Shown here piece by piece: positions 58,912-64,000 of a stretch of DNA of 64,000 nucleotides; within the stretch, counting starts at the first letter, position 1, and each line of letters starts with the position of its first letter. The notes below the pieces were generated by a model. It was not told where the DNA came from and ran no database searches. It worked only from the letters and a program-made list of their open reading frames with translations. The DNA is from Mucilaginibacter gossypiicola (GTDB lineage: Bacteria; Bacteroidota; Bacteroidia; Sphingobacteriales; Sphingobacteriaceae). The DNA lies in contig NZ_FOCL01000004.1 in the NCBI RefSeq assembly GCF_900110105.1, positions 124,001-188,000 on the forward strand. The letters are read 5' to 3'. The position numbers and the translations under genes were made by a program.

Positions 58912-59919
58912 ATGCAAGATGATCTGATACTGGAAACCATATCGGTTACCAAAAACTTTTTTGGAGATAAATCTTCGGGGGTTAATAACGTTACTATCTT
59001 TATTCCGAAAGGAAAGGTTACGGCCATTGTTGGTGAAAGCGGCAGCGGGAAAACAACATTGCTAAATCTATTATACGGTACGCTGGAGCCCGACCATGGC
59101 GAAGTGTTTTTTAAGGGAGAGCAGGTATTAAGCAGGCAAAAGGGTTTACAACATGCGCACAAGGTAATGCGAATGGTGCCCCAGCACGATACAGATCTTG
59201 ACCCGCGTATCTCCGTATGGGACACCATTTTCGAAGGTTTGCCGGCCGAAGATCAAAGTCAGGCTATACACCGGGTTACCGAAGCATTAAACCTTTTAAA
59301 TATCTACCCGCTAAGGGAAATGCCTTTTGGCAAACTTAGCGGAGGTGAAAAACAGCGGGTAACAATTGCTAAAGCGCTGATAAGCCGTCCCGAAGTTTTA
59401 TTGCTTGATGAACCCTTTAACCAGGTAGACGCCACTTATCGCGAAGGTTTACAGCACGACATCAGGTATATTGTAAAGGAGTGGAAAGTAACCGTTGTAT
59501 TGGTATCCCATGATCCTGCCGAAATCCTTTCTATGGCCGATGAATTGATTGTACTTAAAGAAGGCGAAATAGTAGAAAATGGCAGTCCCGAACAATTATA
59601 TCATTCACCTAAATTGATGTACACGGCGCAAATACTGGCCAGTTGTACGCGGCTAACATCCGCCCAGGCAAAAAATTGCGGCATAAAAAGTAAGCGCAGC
59701 GTTATAATAGTTTATGCAGAGCACATTAAAATAAGCAGTATTGGCAATAAGTGGCTGGTGAAAATGGTATTGTTCAAAGGTTTTTTTGAGGAACTTATTG
59801 TGGAAAAAGACGGTTTAACCCTACGTGCGCTCAATTACGACAGGCGTAAATATCCGGTTGGCAGTAAGGTAGGCATTAGCATCGGTAAATATTTTGAGTT
59901 TGGGAAGTGGGAGAGTTGA
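58912..59919 (+). CDS. ABC transporter ATP-binding protein
   Basis: 335 residues. Walker A GESGSGKTTLLN, Q-loop MVPQHD, signature KLSGGEKQRV, Walker B VLLLDEPFN, H-loop VSHDP. The C-terminal ~100 residues look like a TOBE-type domain (VIVYAEHIKISSIGNKWL...GSKVGISIGKY), as in import ATPases for spermidine or molybdate. No permease or binding protein is adjacent, so it is an orphan. Confidence 0.9.
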   Translation: MQDDLILETISVTKNFFGDKSSGVNNVTIFIPKGKVTAIVGESGSGKTTLLNLLYGTLEPDHGEVFFKGEQVLSRQKGLQHAHKVMRMVPQHDTDLDPRISVWDTIFEGLPAEDQSQAIHRVTEALNLLNIYPLREMPFGKLSGGEKQRVTIAKALISRPEVLLLDEPFNQVDATYREGLQHDIRYIVKEWKVTVVLVSHDPAEILSMADELIVLKEGEIVENGSPEQLYHSPKLMYTAQILASCTRLTSAQAKNCGIKSKRSVIIVYAEHIKISSIGNKWLVKMVLFKGFFEELIVEKDGLTLRALNYDRRKYPVGSKVGISIGKYFEFGKWES

Positions 59920-59956
59920 TTAGTATTTTTATCTCTTTGGGATTTTTAATAAAAAT

Positions 59957-60043
59957 GTCATTGAGGAGGAACGACAAAGTAATCGCACGGAAGCTAAGCC
60001 GCTCTGTATAGTATGCGATTGCCACTCTATCGCTCGCAATGAC
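59957..60043. repeat. Dispersed palindromic repeat family B, second copy
   Basis: GTCATTG...GTAATCGCACGGAAGCTAAGCCGC...GCGATTGCC...CGCAATGAC, an imperfect long hairpin resembling 51683-51775 in its AGCCGC..TGT centre. Confidence 0.65.
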
Positions 60044-60078
60044 ATGGTTTTTACTTTTTTTCGTTCCAGTAATTGTCG

Positions 60079-61035
60079 TCACTTCGCTACCGCTAATTCT
60101 CCTGTTTTCGCTTTCCTGTATTTTGATAGATTAATGAGCAACACGCTGCTCAATATCACAACCAGGCCCACAACTTGTATTAACGTTACACGCTCTCCCG
60201 CAAAAATCACTCCAAGCAAAACAGCTATTACCGGGTTAACATAGGCATAGGTGCCAACCTGGGTTGCAGGCCTCACCTGCAAAAGCCAAACATAGGCGCT
60301 AAATGCAGCTATCGAACCAAACACGATTAGATATCCTAAGGCATACCAGCTGTGTAATGGAATAGCGTTCCATTGAACTTTGCCCATCTCGTTGTTTAAG
60401 AAGCTTGAAGGCAGGAAAAACATTCCGGCGGCAAGCATTTGCCATGCTGTATTAACCGATACCGAACCTTTAGTATTATAGTGTTTTGAATATAATGAAC
60501 CCGAAGCCCAGCCCAGCGTGCCAAATAAAAGCAATAACATTCCGGGTAACTTTGATGCCCCTGCCGATGACCCCAATACATCTGCAATCTGATCTCGGAA
60601 TAATAGTATCACGCCTATAAAGCCAATAACGAGCCCTGCAATAGTGCTTTTACTTTTAAAGTTGGTGCCCCAGTTTGGTTTATCAAGCAGCACAAACCAT
60701 ATTGGCGGCGAGGTTACCATGATAGCCACCATGGCACTTGGCAAGGTTTGTTCGGCCCATATTACGGCACCGTTACCTATTACCAGCAACAGGAAACCAC
60801 TTACTGCCGCATGTACTATGTTTTGTTTCACAAAAATCTTTTCACCCTTAATCGCGCACCACACCATCAGCAGCAAACCGGCCGTAAAAAAACGCAGTGC
60901 TCCTAATAGCAGCGGCGGAAAGCCTGCTACCGCCATTTTTATGAAAAAGTAGGTAGAGCCCCATACAATGTAAACGGTAGCAAATGCAATAACAACTAAT
61001 AAAGGCGAAGCTGGTTTTGTGGTTGTGGGTGTCAT
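60079..61035 (-). CDS. EamA/DMT-family exporter
   Basis: 318 residues with about ten membrane helices in two EamA halves (IVWGSTYFFIKMAVAGFPPLLLGALRFF; GWASGSLYSKHY...). Members export amino acids or metabolites (YedA/RhtA type). It begins seven bases after an Lrp-type regulator, which strongly suggests amino-acid-responsive control. Confidence 0.92.
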   Translation of the reverse strand: MTPTTTKPASPLLVVIAFATVYIVWGSTYFFIKMAVAGFPPLLLGALRFFTAGLLLMVWCAIKGEKIFVKQNIVHAAVSGFLLLVIGNGAVIWAEQTLPSAMVAIMVTSPPIWFVLLDKPNWGTNFKSKSTIAGLVIGFIGVILLFRDQIADVLGSSAGASKLPGMLLLLFGTLGWASGSLYSKHYNTKGSVSVNTAWQMLAAGMFFLPSSFLNNEMGKVQWNAIPLHSWYALGYLIVFGSIAAFSAYVWLLQVRPATQVGTYAYVNPVIAVLLGVIFAGERVTLIQVVGLVVILSSVLLINLSKYRKAKTGELAVAK

Positions 61036-61042
61036 GGTGTAT

Positions 61043-61522
61043 TTATTTTTCGGGTATAACCAATTGTTGCTGTTCTTTTTTGGTTTCGAGCACTATGGTG
61101 GTACGGGTGCTCAAAATATGGGGTATCTTACTGAAATGAGTACGCATTAAATTCATGAGTGACGCCGAATCATAGGTGCGTACTTTTATTAAATAACAAT
61201 CGTCGCCGGCTATATGGTGCACTTCCTGCACTTCGGGTATTTTGGCCAGCTCGCTTGATGTGGCATCGCTTCCGGGGCCATCGGCAGCCTTCATAAAAAT
61301 AAAGGCGAGCATCTTTTGCTGCAGGGCCGCTGGATTGATACGGGTGGTATATTGTTGGATCACATTTTTTTGTTCCAGCTTTTTTACACGCTCCAGTATG
61401 CCTGAAGGCGCCATGCCAAGTTCACGGGCAAGGTCGGCATTGGAGATACGGGCATTTTCCTGCATCAATCTCAGAATCTGCAGGTCGGTTTTATCTAAAA
61501 TAATTTCCGGTTCGTTGATCAT
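61043..61522 (-). CDS. Lrp/AsnC-family regulator
   Basis: 159 residues. AsnC-type HTH (LDKTDLQILRLMQENARISNADLARELGMAPSGILERVKKLE) followed by a RAM effector domain (VQEVHHIAGDDCYLIKVRTYDSASLMNLM). Amino-acid-sensing regulator, co-transcribed with the EamA exporter. Confidence 0.93.
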   Translation of the reverse strand: MINEPEIILDKTDLQILRLMQENARISNADLARELGMAPSGILERVKKLEQKNVIQQYTTRINPAALQQKMLAFIFMKAADGPGSDATSSELAKIPEVQEVHHIAGDDCYLIKVRTYDSASLMNLMRTHFSKIPHILSTRTTIVLETKKEQQQLVIPEK

Positions 61523-61772
61523 ACAGTAATATTCGGTATAAATTGAATAAAATTCAAGTATTTTAAATTAAAATGAATTTAATTCGACAAATCTATATTT
61601 ATAGTGTTTAAACATCATTTTGTAAGTTTGGTTGTTCCGTCAAATAAATAGCGCTATAGCTGTTTGAAACGGGTTTTTAGTATCGGGTGAAAATTTTTGA
61701 AAAAAAATTAAAATGTTTTTAAATCACAATCGTCTTTATCTTTAAAAGGAAAAGAAATTGACAACAGCGATA

Positions 61773-62333
61773 ATGCCCCAGGACAAAAACAGCCACATCA
61801 TACAAACAATTGCGTCGTATGGTAAAAGCCTGTTGGGATTTATTCGCCGGAGGGTAAAAAACGACGCCGATGCCGAGGATATACTCCAGGATGTTTGGTA
61901 CCAGTTTAGCGCTGTTATTAATTCTGAACCGATTGAACAAACCAGCGCCTGGCTATACCGGGTGGCCCGGAACAAAATAACTGACAAGCATAAAAAAAAG
62001 ACGGAAACCCTGCTTGATGATATGCTGGCCGACGATGAGGATTATGACGATGAGGCACCGGACTTTAAAGCCATACTCCTTACCGAAGCTACCACTCCCG
62101 AAACTGAGTATTTGCGCAACCTTTTTTGGGAGCAGTTATTTTTTGCGCTGGATGAATTGCCCGAAGAACAAAAACAGGTATTTGTTTGGCATGAGCTTGA
62201 AGATATCCCCTTTGAAGAAATTGCCAAACGTACCGGGCTAAATACCAATACACTGGTGTCAAGAAAGCGTTATGCCGTATTGCATTTACGTAAACGGCTT
62301 GCACAGCTTTACCAGGAAATTACTGAATATTAA
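61773..62333 (+). CDS. ECF RNA polymerase sigma factor
   Basis: 186 residues from ATG 61773; a TTG at 61758 is also in frame. Region 2 (LGFIRRRVKNDADAEDILQDVWYQF; TSAWLYRVARNKITDKHKKK) and region 4 (ALDELPEEQKQVFVWHELEDIPFEEIAKRTGLNTNTLVSRKRYAVLHLRKRL) are complete. The next gene, 20 bases on, encodes a small membrane protein that may act as anti-sigma or sensor. Confidence 0.93.
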   Translation: MPQDKNSHIIQTIASYGKSLLGFIRRRVKNDADAEDILQDVWYQFSAVINSEPIEQTSAWLYRVARNKITDKHKKKTETLLDDMLADDEDYDDEAPDFKAILLTEATTPETEYLRNLFWEQLFFALDELPEEQKQVFVWHELEDIPFEEIAKRTGLNTNTLVSRKRYAVLHLRKRLAQLYQEITEY

Positions 62334-62353
62334 AAATTAAGACATTATATAAC

Positions 62354-62755
62354 ATGAAACCATTTTTTTATAAAAGGCGATTTTTCTTCATCCCTCTTGG
62401 GGTGATTGCCTGCCTGGCTGTCATTAGCTTTATAGTGATGCAGCTATGGAACAACTTATTACCCGATATTTTACATGTAACAACTATTACTTACTGGCAG
62501 GCCATGGGCATATTTATTTTATGCAAGATATTATTTGGCTTTGGCAAAGGTGGTCCCAAAGGCGGCGGGGGAGCCCCCTGGATGCGTGGGCGCATGGCCG
62601 AACGTTTCAGGAACATGAGCCCAGAAGACCGGGACAAATTCCGCGCCCAGTGGGAAGACCGCATGTGTGGGTGGAAAGGCCGCGGACATGGCAGGTTTGC
62701 CCGTGACTGGGACGATTTTAACTCTACTGTAAACGAAGAGAAGAAAGCTGAATAG
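62354..62755 (+). CDS. Small two-helix membrane protein with ECF sigma
   Basis: 133 residues: two membrane helices (FFIPLGVIACLAVISFIVMQLW; TYWQAMGIFILCKILFGF), a Gly-rich turn (GKGGPKGGGGAPW) and a charged cytoplasmic tail (MRGRMAERFRNMSPEDRDKFRAQW). A conserved partner of this sigma type in Bacteroidota in my recollection; an anti-sigma or metal/envelope-stress role is inferred. Confidence 0.8.
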   Translation: MKPFFYKRRFFFIPLGVIACLAVISFIVMQLWNNLLPDILHVTTITYWQAMGIFILCKILFGFGKGGPKGGGGAPWMRGRMAERFRNMSPEDRDKFRAQWEDRMCGWKGRGHGRFARDWDDFNSTVNEEKKAE

Positions 62756-62848
62756 AAAGGCATTAACAATCAGGATATCAGCTTTAAGCTTTGTGCATTC
62801 TGCTTTCAGCATTTAATTAATATTTATCTACCTCAAAATAACATTACA

Positions 62849-63064
62849 ATGGATGTATTGGTATTTGCAACAAGTGTACGGCAGAGACGGCAGGTGAGCC
62901 GGGTGCAAAATTTATTTACCAAAATACCTGCCATAGCCCAGTGGAACTTTGACCTTGAAGATTGCGATAATATTTTACGTGTAGAGGTCAGGGACATTTC
63001 ACCCCGTGATATTGAATCGTTGCTTCAAAAAGCCGGCATCCATTGCCAGGAACTTGAATATTAA
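62849..63064 (+). CDS. Small ferredoxin-fold-like protein (71 aa)
   Basis: 71 residues (MDVLVFATSVRQRRQVSRVQNLF ... DISPRDIESLLQKAGIHCQELEY). The beta-alpha-beta-beta-alpha-beta pattern resembles HMA/ACT-type small domains, but the CxxC of HMA is lacking. Third gene after the ECF sigma and probably in its regulon. Confidence 0.75.
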   Translation: MDVLVFATSVRQRRQVSRVQNLFTKIPAIAQWNFDLEDCDNILRVEVRDISPRDIESLLQKAGIHCQELEY

Positions 63065-63108
63065 ATAAAGTACAAGAATTTTAGTTTTTGATTGTTTGGC
63101 GGCCCGGC

Positions 63109-63597
63109 TTATTTTTTAGCCGGGCTGTTTATTTCAATCCAGTAACCATCCGGATCCTGGAAATATAATTGCAATACACCATCGGCACGGTAGGTTGGCT
63201 CTTTGCTATCTCCTTTCCAGTTTGAGTAGGGGATATTCATTTGTTCGAGTGTTTTTGCAAATTCTTTTACCGACGATACCGTAAAGCAAAGATGTACACC
63301 TTTAACCTGTTTTTCGTTGCGCTCGGCCTGGATAACGTGGAGTTTTACATTGTTGCCAAGGCTGTACCACTGGTGTACGGTATCGGCAAACGGATTGTCT
63401 ACCTTTTTGAGGTGTAATACTTTGGTATAAAATTCGGTGCTTTTTTTAAGGTTGCTGGTGGTAATGGCAATATGGTCAATCACCGGCGAAATATCGGTGC
63501 CTTTTTGCGCTTTGCAAACCACAGGTAAAAGCACAGTTATTACAAGGATTGGGATAATCGTTTTAGCTGTTTTAATGAACATTGATAAAGATTTCAT
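63109..63597 (-). CDS. Exported VOC (glyoxalase-like) protein
   Basis: 162 residues. An N-terminal hydrophobic export signal (TIIPILVITVLLPVVCKAQ) is followed by one VOC module (IDHIAITTSNLKKSTEFYTKVLHLKKV ... VLQLYFQDPDGYWIEINSP) with the usual metal-binding His and Glu positions. Substrate unknown. A signal peptide is unusual but not rare in Bacteroidota VOC proteins. Confidence 0.88.
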   Translation of the reverse strand: MKSLSMFIKTAKTIIPILVITVLLPVVCKAQKGTDISPVIDHIAITTSNLKKSTEFYTKVLHLKKVDNPFADTVHQWYSLGNNVKLHVIQAERNEKQVKGVHLCFTVSSVKEFAKTLEQMNIPYSNWKGDSKEPTYRADGVLQLYFQDPDGYWIEINSPAKK

Positions 63598-63682
63598 ATT
63601 TAGGTTTGGTAATTTAAATGCCTAAAGATATAGGTTTCGCATTGTGGTTAAAGCAATGCACAAATAAATTACACAAATACAT

Positions 63683-63913
63683 TTAATGAAAACTGAATAT
63701 CGATTTTTCCTCGGCGTGGTTAATGCAGTTGGTGTTATGTATGTTCCAGTCGTTAATATCAATAAGGCCCGGATGGGTCCTGTAATGACTGTCATCAACG
63801 GGGCATTTTACCACATATCCAATATCTTTAATCAATACAATTATTGGTCGTGCACCGCAAACCTTGCAGCAGTTACAATCAACCGATCCTGGTATATTTA
63901 CATAACCCCTCAT
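63683..63913 (-). CDS. Small Cys-rich protein (76 aa), unknown
   Basis: 76 residues with CNCCKVCG near the N-terminus and further Cys/His (KCPVDDSHYRTH), which suggests a small metal-binding or zinc-ribbon protein. The overlapping frame on the other strand looks less protein-like. Start MRGYVNIPG. No family recognised; treat as probable. Confidence 0.55.
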   Translation of the reverse strand: MRGYVNIPGSVDCNCCKVCGARPIIVLIKDIGYVVKCPVDDSHYRTHPGLIDINDWNIHNTNCINHAEEKSIFSFH

Positions 63914-63972
63914 ACTTCATCTGGCGTTTAATAAATTTTTAATTGCGATTAGTTATCAGGTCATTCAACTTT

Positions 63973-64000
63973 ATGAAGGCACTTATCGTATTTTATCCCA
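63973..64000 (+). CDS. Possible start of a gene running off the window
   Basis: ATG followed by codons for MKALIVFYP, open to the edge. Too short to identify. Confidence 0.3.

Noticed and set aside
63686..63931. Plus-strand 81-residue frame opposite the small Cys-rich protein
   Set aside because: The minus-strand frame has a coherent Cys/His metal-site pattern; both cannot be favoured.

Overview
The window looks like a chromosomal segment of a Bacteroidota bacterium of the family Sphingobacteriaceae, most like Mucilaginibacter or Pedobacter (judged by protein style, not by a search). Supporting signs are TAnnTTTG-type -7 promoter boxes, few Shine-Dalgarno sites, GH92/GH76 alpha-mannan enzymes, a TonB-dependent receptor with a CarboxypepD_reg-like domain, BBP2-type porin, HisKA_2 kinase with TPRs, and small conserved proteins typical of this family.

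Layout. 1-7704 is the distal end of an extracellular contractile injection system (eCIS) locus: the tape-measure C-terminus, a large DUF4157 protein with an HNH-like segment (probable cargo), a TPR protein, a second DUF4157 protein with a Lys/Glu repeat, and the AAA+ ATPase, all overlapping or a few bases apart. 8002-12268 is a two-component pair (TPR HisKA_2 kinase and sigma54 activator). 13448-16487 is a GNAT / M20 deacylase / NtrC-type regulator operon with a sigma54-like promoter, followed by a BBP2 porin. 19148-21636 is an amino-acid permease plus a PLP sulfur-amino-acid enzyme. 22036-26514 is a LacI regulator with two matching operators, a BSP metallopeptidase and a GH92 mannosidase.

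27406-32309 is the most remarkable part: an RNA-quality-control island. A Ro60/Rsr (TROVE-vWA) gene is followed on the same strand by six short structured RNAs that I read as a bacterial Y-RNA (YrlA-like) array. Four carry tRNA-like parts in circularly permuted order (T arm, then acceptor stem closed by a small loop, then D arm). Two overlapping RlaP-type nucleotidyltransferases come next. Divergent from rsr lies a tRNA-Pro(UGG)/tRNA-Ile(UAU)/tRNA-Cys(GCA) operon preceded by a 19-codon leader peptide rich in exactly Ile-AUA, Cys and Pro codons, and by a strong terminator with a candidate antiterminator: a possible attenuator that makes replacement tRNAs when those tRNAs run short. About 20 kb away, 50074-53440 holds rtcB (RNA ligase), a WYL regulator and kptA (2'-phosphotransferase). 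The rsr and rtcB promoters share a near-identical 27-bp palindromic site at the same distance from the -7 box, so the two loci appear to form one RNA-damage regulon, possibly controlled by the WYL protein.

The rest is mixed: a TonB receptor with a duplicated leader element and a short Fur-like protein (32753-35731), a seven-heme cytochrome, NIPSNAP, GH76, TPR membrane protein, Nudix, an AT-rich stretch of unknown genes with an orphan ATPase (45653-49906), a PAS sensor lacking its ATPase domain, a ChbG/YdjC-like deacetylase broken by an in-frame stop, an ABC ATPase, an Lrp/EamA pair and an ECF sigma cluster. Several families of dispersed palindromic repeats fill the intergenic gaps. No CRISPR array, rRNA or insertion sequence was seen.
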